Positions 21,782 through 31,133 of a stretch of DNA of 64,000 nt are shown here, piece by piece. The DNA lies in contig CM020620.1 in NCBI GenBank assembly GCA_009829735.1, positions 25,886,951-25,950,950 on the forward strand, given 5' to 3'. The stretch comes from Pyropia yezoensis. Taxonomy: Eukaryota; Rhodophyta; Bangiophyceae; Bangiales; Bangiaceae. The position numbers and the translations under genes are program-made. The notes beneath the pieces are model-generated. The model was given only the letters and a program-made list of their open reading frames with translations, was not told the origin of the DNA and searched no databases. Within the stretch, counting starts at the first letter, position 1. Each line of letters opens with the position of its first letter.

Positions 21782-24700
21782 CCGTTGGGGCTGGTCGTCC
21801 GAAGCTCACAACGGCAGCCTCGGCCAAGTGGGCCAGGAGGACGAACCAACCGTGCCGGATACTGCGGCGACCAAAGGGAGTCCGCCCACCTCGGGTAGGA
21901 CTCCCCAAGAACGTAAACCCACGTCGGGTCATCGCGGTGCTGACGGGTGAGAACTTCCAGGTGGCTGGACGGGTGCAACTTGCCCCCGGCCGCGCCTGTT
22001 GTGCCCGTATCGTGCTTGATACCGGGTCAGGAGCCTCCTTCATACGCAAGTCGCTACTACCTAAGGAGATGAAGCTCCAACTCTGGAAGTTTAAAGCTGA
22101 CCATCTGATCGATATCAATGGTGGGGTACTTCCCATCGTTGGTGCCGTGACCCTACCAACTAGGTTGGGGACCCATGAGGTCGACGTGACCTATGGAGTA
22201 GTTGAGAATATATCGGTACCCCTGCTTCTGGGTACCCCCTATGTTGTAACACAAGTGCCTTTGATTTGTGGCCCTGAGTATTGGGTCAGGTTGATGAATG
22301 GGGAGACCATCCCCATTCTTGGTAAGGCAAAGTCTGTGGCTCCTGTGACAGTCTCACAGTCGAAGCCTGTTTGCTCTGTGAGGGAAGGGTTTACTGTTAC
22401 CCTGCGTTTAGCCCGTAAAGTCACGTTGCCCCCCAACTCGGTGGCGCACGTTGACGGTGTAACTGATTTTTCGGGGAACGGGTTGGTGCACCCTAACCCC
22501 CGTCTTGCTCGCAAGCACCAAGTGCATGCTGCCCTTGGCACGATGGACTCCAAAGCCGGGGTCCCGTGGAGGATCCAGGTTATGAACCTGAGTCCGACGC
22601 CCAAGTACTTCAAGTCGGGAGCCAAGTTCGGCTATATCGACCATCATGAGGGACCGGTAGTAGCGGTCACCCTCAACGCGGGCGCAAGTAGCGACCCGAA
22701 GTCCGGAAAGGAGAAGCATCAAGCCAAGTCGGCCACCTCTCCTCGGCCCCATGTGAACATGGAGGGTGTTCCCCCCATGTTGAGGGTTCAAGTTGAACGC
22801 CTCTTGGACCAATATCACAAGTTGTGGGATGGTCAATTGGGACTCATGGGAGCTACCCAACACCGGATCGAGTTGAAGCCCGGTGCACCCCCTATACGCC
22901 AACAACCGTATAGGGAAGGACCCCGTTCAAGGGCCCTCGTTAAGGAGCAAGTTGCTCGCATGGAGGCCCTCGATGTGATCGAGGCCAGCAACGCCGAGTG
23001 GGCGAGTCCGGTGGTTATAGTCCCCAACGTTGATGGGACCCCCCGGTTTTGTATCGACTACCGTAAGCTCAACGAGAGCACGGTGAAGGACAGTTATCCC
23101 CTACCTAGGATGGATGACTGTCTGGACTCTCTGGGGGAGGCGAACGTGTTCTCTACCCTGGACTGTAACGCGGGGTACTGGCAAATTCCCATTGCCCCGG
23201 AGGACAGGCATAAAACTACCTTTACCTGTCACTGTGGTACCAACCAGTGCAAGCGCCTACCGTTTGGTCTGTGTAACGCGCCGGCAACTTTCCAGCGCGC
23301 TATGGACATGATTCTGGCCGGAGTACGGTGGCAGATCTGTCTTGTGTACCTAGACGACATCATTGTGTTCTCCCGAAGTGCGGAGGAACACATTGGCCAT
23401 CTTGGCCAGGTGTTCAAGCTACTTGCTGACGCCGGTGTGTCACTGAAGGCGAGTAAGTGCCACCTCTTCACTCAAGAGGCGGAGTACTTGGGACATGTTG
23501 TCCGTCCGGGGCGTCTCAGTGTTAACGAGAAGAACTTGAGGGCCATACGTAAGGCTCAGTACCCCCGGACCCAGACCCAGATGAGGAGCTTCCTCGGGAT
23601 GTGTAACGTGTACCGACGTTTCACCCAGGGCTTCGCCAAGGTGGCGAAACCGTTGAATGAGTTAGTGAGCTCAACGCTACCGAAGAACCTGCCTCCCCCA
23701 AGTCGGGTGGAGCAGGAATCCTTTGAGACTCTTAGGGACCTTCTGCTGAAGCCCCCCATCTTGGCAATTCCCAGGTTGGGAGGCCACTACATCCTGGATG
23801 TGGACGCTAGCTACGACCAACTTGGTTGTGTGTTGCTTCAGCAGCAGCCGGACAAGGAGTACTTGCCGGTGGGATACTTCAGCGAGGGGCTGAACTCGGC
23901 CGAGAAGAACTACGGAGTCACCGAGTTGGAAGGACTCGCAGTGGTGTGGGCGGTGACGTCACTTCGTCACTACCTAGAGGTTGAGAAGTTCCCCATCCGC
24001 TGTTACCACCGCGCGTTGCAGTTCATCTTCACGACGGACTGTACGAACACTCGTCTCAACCGGTGGAGGGTGAGACTGGCACCCTTCAACTTTGATATTG
24101 AGTACCGTCCTGGCAGGCAACATGCCCTTGCCGACGGCCTCTCTCGGGTACCTACCGAGGGGCTGGACACTAACCCAGTCGATGAGGACGTCCCCATCGT
24201 GGGGGTAGTCACGCGCTCGGGTCAGGTGTTGAACCCCGAGGCGCCCGGGAACAAGAAGTACTTGCCCCTGTCCCTGGACGAGGTGGTGAAGGCCCAGGCT
24301 GAGGATCCCTTCTGCAAGTCGCAGAGGGATACACTGGATACAGTGGCGGAGACGCGGTTCTTTCTGGGAGACGATGGCCTCCTCATGAGGGGGGGGGTAT
24401 TCCAGGGGACCGAACAACTTGTCGTCCCCGCATCCCTCAAGGACAGTATCCTTGAGAGGGAGCACAACGCTCCCACGGGTGGACACCTGGGGTCTAGTAA
24501 ACTGTACCAGACCCTGAGGACCAGGTACTACTGGCCGTCCATGGTGGTGGACATCTACAGTTGGGTGGCTGCCTGCACAAGTTGTGCACAGAATCGTCTG
24601 ATGGAACGGCGGCCTAGTACGGCTATGCTATTGTTCCCGGCCAAGGAGCCCTTCGCCGCGTTGGCGATGGACATCCTTGGGCCACTGCCCGTGACCGAGG

Positions 24701-25761
24701 AGGGCAACCAGTACCTCCTGGTCATCTGTGACCGCTTCACGAAACTTACGCGAGCGATCCCACTGGCGGAGATCACGGCCATGTCGGTCGTGTCAGCCTT
24801 CCTAGATCACTGGGTTGCCGCGTATGGCATTCCGGATAGTACACTATCGGACAATGGACCGCAATTTGCGTCTGTGCTGTTTCAGGGAGTGCTGGATATG
24901 TTGGGGGTTAAGGCAAACTATGCCACCCCCTACCACCCACAAACTAATGGGCAGGTGGAGCGCTTCAACAAAACTATTGTTAGGCAGCTACGCCACTATG
25001 TGAGTGAGTACGTAAAGACGTGGGACCAATACACTTCTATTCTTACGACTGCCTACAATTCGCAGGTTCACTCATCTACAGGGGAAGTACCCCTCGCTTT
25101 TGTGACCCCCCGTCGCGTGCGGTCTATTGCCGTGCGGCGGTCGCTCCCAACTAGGGGGGATGGTGGCAGTACGCCTACTCCTACCGAGAGTAAGGCGGAG
25201 TTCGCCGCTAGGCTTGAAAACCTCATCCCTAAAGTCAGGGCTGAGATGGACAAAGCACAAAAGCGCTACAAGCGTACCTTTGACAAAAAGGTGCGCAATG
25301 CTAAGCATGTCCCCGAGCAGGGTGACTGGGTATTGGTACACTCACACACCCCAACTGGGGGTAAGTTGGTATTCCAGACGAAGGGACCGTACCAGGTCCT
25401 TCGTACTGATGGGCGGCGCTTCACCATCGAAAGTGACGATGGGGCCCGCACAGTGAACGGACGGGAAGTGGTCAAAGTTGCACCACCGCCTGCAGGCGAC
25501 CCAGCTTGGGCGCGTGCATTGGAAGCGTGGCGCCTCCCCTCACTGCCTGCGGCCAAACAGGGCCCGCAGGAGTACGTGTTCGATAAGTTCATCGACCACG
25601 GATGGGATGAAGACACTGACCGCCTCATGTTGAGGGTGCGTTGGTTTGGCTACAAAGCCAAGGATGATACGTGGGAGTATGTGGAGGACCTTCCCGCTGA
25701 GAAGGTCCGGGCGTACTGTGCCCGGAATGAGATAGACCCTAACAGCCCTCCCTCAATGTGA
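21775..25761 (+). CDS. pol: Pol polyprotein of A2
   Basis: Read by a -1 shift at 21775, or from the overlapping ATG at 21778 (1327 aa from that ATG). Domains with rough residues from the ATG: aspartic protease LDTGSG at about 80; reverse transcriptase with LVYLDDIIVF at about 523; RNase H LDVDASYDQLG at about 671; integrase zinc domain (H...H...CTSCAQN) at 895-940; integrase core Asp in AMDILGP at about 963, Asp in LSDNGPQF at about 1023 and Glu in GQVERFNK at about 1060; chromodomain YVFDKFIDH...VRWFGYKAKDDTWEYVEDL at about 1262-1315. All catalytic motifs are intact. The chromodomain probably directs integration to modified histones. Confidence 0.95.
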   Translation, partial: RMTVGAGRPKLTTAASAKWARRTNQPCRILRRPKGVRPPRVGLPKNVNPRRVIAVLTGENFQVAGRVQLAPGRACCARIVLDTGSGASFIRKSLLPKEMKLQLWKFKADHLIDINGGVLPIVGAVTLPTRLGTHEVDVTYGVVENISVPLLLGTPYVVTQVPLICGPEYWVRLMNGETIPILGKAKSVAPVTVSQSKPVCSVREGFTVTLRLARKVTLPPNSVAHVDGVTDFSGNGLVHPNPRLARKHQVHAALGTMDSKAGVPWRIQVMNLSPTPKYFKSGAKFGYIDHHEGPVVAVTLNAGASSDPKSGKEKHQAKSATSPRPHVNMEGVPPMLRVQVERLLDQYHKLWDGQLGLMGATQHRIELKPGAPPIRQQPYREGPRSRALVKEQVARMEALDVIEASNAEWASPVVIVPNVDGTPRFCIDYRKLNESTVKDSYPLPRMDDCLDSLGEANVFSTLDCNAGYWQIPIAPEDRHKTTFTCHCGTNQCKRLPFGLCNAPATFQRAMDMILAGVRWQICLVYLDDIIVFSRSAEEHIGHLGQVFKLLADAGVSLKASKCHLFTQEAEYLGHVVRPGRLSVNEKNLRAIRKAQYPRTQTQMRSFLGMCNVYRRFTQGFAKVAKPLNELVSSTLPKNLPPPSRVEQESFETLRDLLLKPPILAIPRLGGHYILDVDASYDQLGCVLLQQQPDKEYLPVGYFSEGLNSAEKNYGVTELEGLAVVWAVTSLRHYLEVEKFPIRCYHRALQFIFTTDCTNTRLNRWRVRLAPFNFDIEYRPGRQHALADGLSRVPTEGLDTNPVDEDVPIVGVVTRSGQVLNPEAPGNKKYLPLSLDEVVKAQAEDPFCKSQRDTLDTVAETRFFLGDDGLLMRGGVFQGTEQLVVPASLKDSILEREHNAPTGGHLGSSKLYQTLRTRYYWPSMVVDIYSWVAACTSCAQNRLMERRPSTAMLLFPAKEPFAALAMDILGPLPVTEEGNQYLLVICDRFTKLTRAIPLAEITAMSVVSAFLDHWVAAYGIPDSTLSDNGPQFASVLFQGVLDMLGVKANYATPYHPQTNGQVERFNKTIVRQLRHYVSEYVKTWDQYTSILTTAYNSQVHSSTGEVPLAFVTPRRVRSIAVRRSLPTRGDGGSTPTPTESKAEFAARLENLIPKVRAEMDKAQKRYKRTFDKKVRNAKHVPEQGDWVLVHSHTPTGGKLVFQTKGPYQVLRTDGRRFTIESDDGARTVNGREVVKVAPPPAGDPAWARALEAWRLPSLPAAKQGPQEYVFDKFIDHGWDEDTDRLMLRVRWFGYKAKDDTWEYVEDLPAEKVRAYCARNEIDPNSPPSM

Positions 25762-25872
25762 GGGAAGGCCGAGCAACAGTGCCAAGAGAGTGCTTCAAGT
25801 CGAAGTGGTACGCAGAGTGGCTTGTAACTACAGCCCTAACCCTCACACTCTCACAACAAAGGCAGCTGCCAA
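25762..25872. promoter_or_regulatory. Convergent 3' gap between pol and antisense ORF (A2)
   Basis: 111 bp between two convergent stops, the same spacing as in A1. It starts with GAGGGAAGGCC next to an inverted repeat at the pol end (CCCTCAATGTGAGGG). There is no other recognizable signal. Confidence 0.35.
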
Positions 25873-27816
25873 CTAGGCATGCATGCTAGACTTTCCAACC
25901 CCACGGCCCTCGCCCTCACGTGGAGGCGAGCGGCGAGGCACACGGCGATAACGCTCCCCACCAGTCGGCGGGGCCGGCGGCTCCAAGTCGGAACCGCCGC
26001 GCCCCTCACGGTCGCGCAAGTGGCGACGACCGCGGCAGCTCTTCTGCCTGGTCTTGCGCGCAAGTTTGCGACGCAGACGACGGACCGACTCCGACTCCGA
26101 CGGGGTAGAGGACTCCGAAACGGAGTAAGACAACTCGTCTTCCAATACGGAAGGAGAGCGCCGCGAGTGTCGGCGACGACGGCGAGGAGGCGAGTATGCC
26201 CGGCTCGCACGACGTTTGCCACGCCCAAGTGGGGCTGGCTGGGGCATAATAGCCCCAATGCGAGCCAACTCGGCTGTCATAAACTCCGCCACCGACTCGC
26301 AACTCGCGGTCGCCACTGCAGTACGAACGCGCTCCTCAAGTTGAGGAGTCTCGGAAGTTTGAAGGGTTGCGGTCGACGCGGCCAACCAGGAAATGGTGCG
26401 CACCAACGTGGTGATCATCATCTCTGAGGTGAGAGGCGTGGGCGGCAACACCAACTTGGGGTATACCGTCAGGAGGGTGGCCCCCAAGTTGGGGGACACC
26501 GGGGTGGAAGACTCCACGGCCACGCTGATCGGGATGTTCCCGTGAGGTTGGAAAGGAACAGGAGGAAGCGGAGGGGCCCGCCGAGGTGGCGGTACCCGGG
26601 TGTAACTGCGACCCCGACTTGGGGCCCCCGCAGTGGGTTGAGTCATATGGTCATCATAGGACGGCACGGCCATAACTATGGGCATGTCCGGGGGTGGCGC
26701 AGTGTGGCGATCCACCCCCGGGGCATACGGGTAGTCCCCGATGCCCAACCCCTCTCGTAGGACCACACGGCCGTCGTGAAGTTCACGAGCGACCCACACG
26801 AGCTGGCGAAGTGCGCCATCGTCCTTGGGCCCACGAGTGGGGCGGCGCAATTTGTGCTCAATGCTCTCCCACTCGATAAACTTATGGAGCCGGAGCATCT
26901 CCTCAAGTAGAGTGAGTTGTCCTGATGAGCACCCCTCGGCAACTAGCTGAGGGGTGAGCTGTTCCAAACCTTGGAGGAGCCGGAGGGGGAGATGCCAGAG
27001 CATCCCCCGCCGCTGAACACAGGACACCCAGGTCGACATGACCTCGAGGAGCCACTGGGTGGCCAACATGGCCCACACCAGGTGATCAGGGGCAGCCGTC
27101 AACATGACGGTGCCGAAGTGGTCAAGCAACCGTGGCAACAACGCCGGGAACCCGTAGGGGACCTCAACTTGAGGCCACCACTCGGGCTTCTTCGGATAGT
27201 ACTGCTCCTTACTGGCAGCAGACTGTTGAGGAAACTCAAGTTGAGCCGAGGTCACCAAGTAGGGACCTCGCCGGAAGTCTTTCTCCATCCGCACATCAAA
27301 GTGATGAGTGTGCGGATCGGCCTCGTGGAGGTACGGTGGGCGAGTTGCCACAGCGTCCCACGTGAAGGTCGGCAAGTCGCCGGGACCCGGGATAGTTCCC
27401 CCGCGGTCCACCATGGCCTTGGCACGCTGAACGTCCTCAACCTCCTCATCGTCCAGGAAGGCAAACTGGTCCGTCCTGAAGCCGGCAGGGAACCCGACCC
27501 TACGGGGATACTTCTCCCGTAGGCAGTCCCATACCCGGCCCATCGCTGCGCCAAGTCGGCCACAGCGAAGAACAGTCAACCCCTCCTCATAAAGAGGCCA
27601 AGCGGGGTAAAACCACCGCCCCAAGGCCTCACGCGGGACAACTTGTCCCGCCTCCGGGGAAGATCCCGCCGTCGACCCAAAGCCGGGTGACGCGGGAGTC
27701 CCATCCCCCGGAGCGATCGCGGAGCCCCCGCCGGAAGTCCCGGCGGGTGCTGCACCGTAGGAGGTGTCCTCCATGCGCTCGTCAAGAGAGTCCGTCTCCA
27801 CTCCCGGAGTCGCCAT
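25873..27816 (-). CDS. Antisense ORF of A2 (unknown protein, 647 aa)
   Basis: The same protein as in A1, with the same length and many substitutions but no stops. It starts MATPGVETDSLDERMEDTSY at 27816. The globular core HFGTVMLTAAPDHLVW...GMLWHLPLRLLQGLEQL lies at about residues 230-330 and is recognizably shared with the antisense protein of element C. The C-terminus is Arg/Ser-rich (SPPRRRRRHSRRSPSV), suggesting nuclear localization or RNA binding. It would be transcribed from a promoter between the ORF start and the 3' LTR, or in the LTR itself. No membrane segment or signal peptide is evident, so an envelope role is unlikely. Confidence 0.82.
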   Translation of the reverse strand: MATPGVETDSLDERMEDTSYGAAPAGTSGGGSAIAPGDGTPASPGFGSTAGSSPEAGQVVPREALGRWFYPAWPLYEEGLTVLRCGRLGAAMGRVWDCLREKYPRRVGFPAGFRTDQFAFLDDEEVEDVQRAKAMVDRGGTIPGPGDLPTFTWDAVATRPPYLHEADPHTHHFDVRMEKDFRRGPYLVTSAQLEFPQQSAASKEQYYPKKPEWWPQVEVPYGFPALLPRLLDHFGTVMLTAAPDHLVWAMLATQWLLEVMSTWVSCVQRRGMLWHLPLRLLQGLEQLTPQLVAEGCSSGQLTLLEEMLRLHKFIEWESIEHKLRRPTRGPKDDGALRQLVWVARELHDGRVVLREGLGIGDYPYAPGVDRHTAPPPDMPIVMAVPSYDDHMTQPTAGAPSRGRSYTRVPPPRRAPPLPPVPFQPHGNIPISVAVESSTPVSPNLGATLLTVYPKLVLPPTPLTSEMMITTLVRTISWLAASTATLQTSETPQLEERVRTAVATASCESVAEFMTAELARIGAIMPQPAPLGRGKRRASRAYSPPRRRRRHSRRSPSVLEDELSYSVSESSTPSESESVRRLRRKLARKTRQKSCRGRRHLRDREGRGGSDLEPPAPPTGGERYRRVPRRSPPREGEGRGVGKSSMHA

Positions 27817-28141
27817 GACTCTCCCCAAGTTGGGGAGAGACGCTCTGGCTATCGCAGCACGAGACCCGCCTCAAGTTGAAAGGGACTCGGATCGTGGGTA
27901 TACGGGTGGCCTCCCCAGCGTGGGGCGGCCCAGTGGAAAGTGAAAGGGAGGTGGTGGTGAAGGTGAAGTGTGAACTGAAGAAAGCAAGCTGCCGAGTGGG
28001 CAAGCTTGAGGAGAGGGGCGGTCAACGTGACCGCCTCCACATCCGCGTTATGTACACGCTGGGGGACAGCAAGTCGCGCCCCCAACGCCGAGACGTGCGT
28101 TTACGCACCCCCTCACAGGGAGGACCGGGTCGGTCGGAACT

Positions 28142-28154
28142 GAGAAGAGGGGAG
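28142..28154 (+). other. Polypurine tract of A2
   Basis: GAGAAGAGGGGAG directly before the 3' LTR. It differs at one position from the A1 tract. Confidence 0.85.
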
Positions 28155-28623
28155 CGTGGCAGTATTGACCCCCAGGTAGTGGGGCAACACGTGCCATGCA
28201 AGGGGCGGCAGGCCACTAGCCTGATCCGCTCCTCCCCCTGCATTTGGGTCCATATTCCCTATGTTTGGGATAGTTAGCTTGGTAGTAAATCCAACTAGGA
28301 TTTGAGGGTTTTCTGCATTTATCATCTTGAATATTCGTGTGGCCCGGTGGGCAGGTGCTGGGGTGGGAGACTCTGAGTGGCGAGATTCTGAGGGGACCCT
28401 GGGGGGATAAGGGGAGGGACAGCGGGGCTTGGCCCTGCGTCCCCGTCCCGACCAAGAAACTGTTGGACCACACACCATCCTCTTGTTTGTCCGTGGGGGG
28501 TTTGCCCCACAACAGGGACAGAGTGTGTGCGACTTGCACTTCTTCCGGTTCCCCCGACACGGGAGGCAGCCCTGGCACACCGCCCCAACTTGGGTGCCGT
28601 GTGTGCTTGTGGTTTTTGCCACA
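28155..28623 (+). repeat. 3' LTR of A2
   Basis: 469 bp. The first base is C instead of T (CGTGGCAG), and it ends TGCCACA. It is nearly identical to the 5' LTR. Confidence 0.95.
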
Positions 28624-28628
28624 GTCAC
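28624..28628 (+). repeat. Target-site duplication of A2, right copy
   Basis: GTCAC, identical to 19241-19245. Confidence 0.9.
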
Positions 28629-31133
28629 GTGGCCCACGTGATCGAAGTTTGAGGGAATTGGCAATTGTACTTGCGAGAGATATTCGAGGGGAATCATTAG
28701 AAATAGCTGTAGGGGAGATAGGGCGGGGGGCCGACGAGGTTAGACTCGGCTTCCCCCCAATATCTCTCGAAGGGTTCGAAAGGGGGGCTCCCGGGCCAAA
28801 GGCCGGTGCGCCCTCCTCTTGCTTTTAGAGGGACAGCAGGGCGCCCGTGGCCCGGCCCTGGGAAGAAGAACTGCGCGTTTGCTATCCTCTTCCCCGTGTG
28901 CACTACCGTGCGGAGCTGGCGACACTGCCGCCAGGCGCGTGAGGCAACAGGTGAAGCACTCTCGTTGTTCCCGTTTCCCATTTACCTACCCTTTTCCCCC
29001 GGAAGGTATTAGCTATTCCCGTGAGATCGATTATTATACCACAGAAAGTAAGAACGTAAGCGTGTGAGATGCAGGCGCAATCCCTTACAGTCGGTGCTGC
29101 GATAGCGTAGCCCAAGCGCATTGTCCCGCATGTCGTGAGCACAGCGAGACCGCAGCTCGGAGCGCCGACAGCCGAAAACGCAAAGGAGGGCGTTGACAAG
29201 TCCCTCCGCATGAACACCTCGCAGAGTGCAGCCGACCAGCCATGCACTCACGATCCCGAGAAACTCTCAAACTTGCGCAAGAGTGCCAAGAACGGGTGAT
29301 GCCGAAAAGAGCGAGAACAGATGGAGTGTCTCCGCGGGGACGCACGCAGAGTCACGCGGGAAGATGGCATCGTGCACATCACCCCGATGACAGGGCATTT
29401 GGGCTTCCGCCAGAGTCGTTCCCACATAGTTGGACACTGCGGTGGCACACTGCGAGGAAGATCTGCAATCTCAGATGAAGCGCAGTTGCGTCCAGATGGA
29501 CCCAGGCACGAGGCAGGCAGCGGCCATCTATCCGGCCGCGGCCAGGCGCGCGAGCCCGGCGCGGGCGCCCCCGCCCCCCCCCCTCCCGCGGAGCGCGCGC
29601 GGCGCGCAGCGCCGCGCGGGCCCACCCCCCCCCTTCCCGTAGCTTTCACACACAGAATTCACACGAATTCGTGTGAGAGCTAATCCGACCCATTCCTATC
29701 TCCAGGTGCCGGCAGGCCAGTCGCCACGGTTGCTGTGGCGGGCCAGTCGCCACGGCTGCTGTGGCGCCTCGCTGCTGTCACGATTCGTGCCGGTCGCAAT
29801 CCGCGGGCGGCGCCGCCATCCCGCGTGTCCCCGGGCGCATCGGGGCCAGCGGGAATGGCACCAGAGAGGGGGGCGGGGCAGGGGTGGCGACAAGCTGCTG
29901 TGCTGCGGCGAGGCAGCATCGGCCCCGGCTCCGCGCGAGAGGGCCGTTCAGGGGCGTGGTGGGTGGGCGCCGGCTGTGGGAGGGGGGGGTGGGGAGCCTG
30001 CGGCCGTGGCGTGTCGGCCACGGCCCGACCGAGGAGCGCCATTCCGAGATGTGTGGGGGGGGGGGGACGCCCCTCCGGGCGCGTGCGGCGGGGAAGGCAA
30101 CCAGCGGCCGTGGCGTGTCGGCCGCAGCCCCGCCGGAGAGCATCGCTCTGGGAGGTGTGGGGGGCGGGCATCACGTGAGAGGCATCCGGGGGGGGGCGGC
30201 GGCGGCGGCGGCTCGGGAGCGGGCGCCGCCGCCGACGCAATCCCGGACGCGGCGAGCCTGACAGCCTCGGCGGGGCGGCTGGTGGTGGTGGCGGACGACA
30301 CGCTGCCGCGGTGGGTGACCCGCCTCGCGGCAGTGGACTACGCGACGGTGGCGGTGGCCGTTGCTACGCCCGGGCGCACCCCCCCTCCCCCGCCTCACTT
30401 GCACCGTGCCCCCTGGACCACCCGACGCCACGGCCACAACGCTCCCCCCCTCAGGCGGCCCTGGGGGGGCCCCCCCCCACCCCCCCCACCGCCACCTGTG
30501 CATCCATCCAAACAGGCCGCCGCCCGCCGGGGGCGTCGAGCCCCCGTCGCTTGCCGCCGCCACCCCCGCCACTCCCCCCCCTTTTCCTCCCCACACGACC
30601 ACACGACGGGGGGGAGGGGGAGCCCTCGCTGACGATAGCGGAGCATTCACCCAGACGGGACCGCCCTCTCCGGGCGCGTGAGTGCGTCAGAGGCGGACCC
30701 CGTCTGTGCCACCCCCCAACATTACGCCTCGGTGTCGGTCCGCGGGCGGGGTTGGGGTGGGCGGGTAGCCCTACCGTCCGCTCACACGCACCCAGCCGCT
30801 CCCCGCGGACCGGCACGGAAGCCCCCCGGCGCCGGCGGCGACGGGAGCGGCGGTCTCACGGCCGGTGCGCGTGCACGGCGGGCGGCAGCGCGGGCTGAGA
30901 GCGACGCGCGAGGCCACACCGGGGGGGGCGGCGGGCGGCAGGTGCAACAGGGCGCCACCGGTCACAGTGTCAAAAGCCGGGGCGTGCCACCTGGAGAGGC
31001 CCACCCCCGCCGCCGCGCCGGGCTGCCAGGCCCCTTCCATTCGATGCGGTCACGGTATCTTGACCTCCTTGACCTCCCTCCCCTCCCCTTGCCCTCCACA
31101 CTCTGTGCATCGGCGGCCACCCCGCCATTCCCC
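28629..31133. other. Unassigned GC-rich DNA
   Basis: From 28629 to 29560 the composition is mixed and no gene is recognized. From 29560 to 31133 there are very GC-rich simple tracts (runs of C or G, CGG-rich stretches). Long frames on both strands here (for example 29673-30632) are low-complexity Pro/Arg/Gly and are not supported as genes. Part of it may be the 3' untranslated region of the minus-strand C2-domain gene. Confidence 0.4.

Larger units (their letters stand above)
19246..28623 (+). mobile_element. Complete Ty3/gypsy LTR retrotransposon A2
   Basis: A 9,378-bp element flanked by GTCAC. In order it has 5' LTR, primer-binding site, gag, pol in the -1 frame, an antisense ORF, polypurine tract and 3' LTR. 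The two LTRs differ at about 14 of 470 positions by my manual alignment, which means a moderately recent insertion. All three long ORFs are intact, so the copy may be autonomous. The integrase ends in a chromodomain, as in chromoviruses. Confidence 0.95.

Noticed and set aside
25873-27816. Antisense ORF as an envelope-like gene
   Set aside because: It is on the opposite strand to gag-pol and shows no signal peptide or membrane segment.
29673-30632. Long overlapping frames on both strands in GC-rich DNA
   Set aside because: They are low-complexity Pro/Arg/Gly translations of C- and G-rich tracts with no domain; stops are simply rare at this composition.
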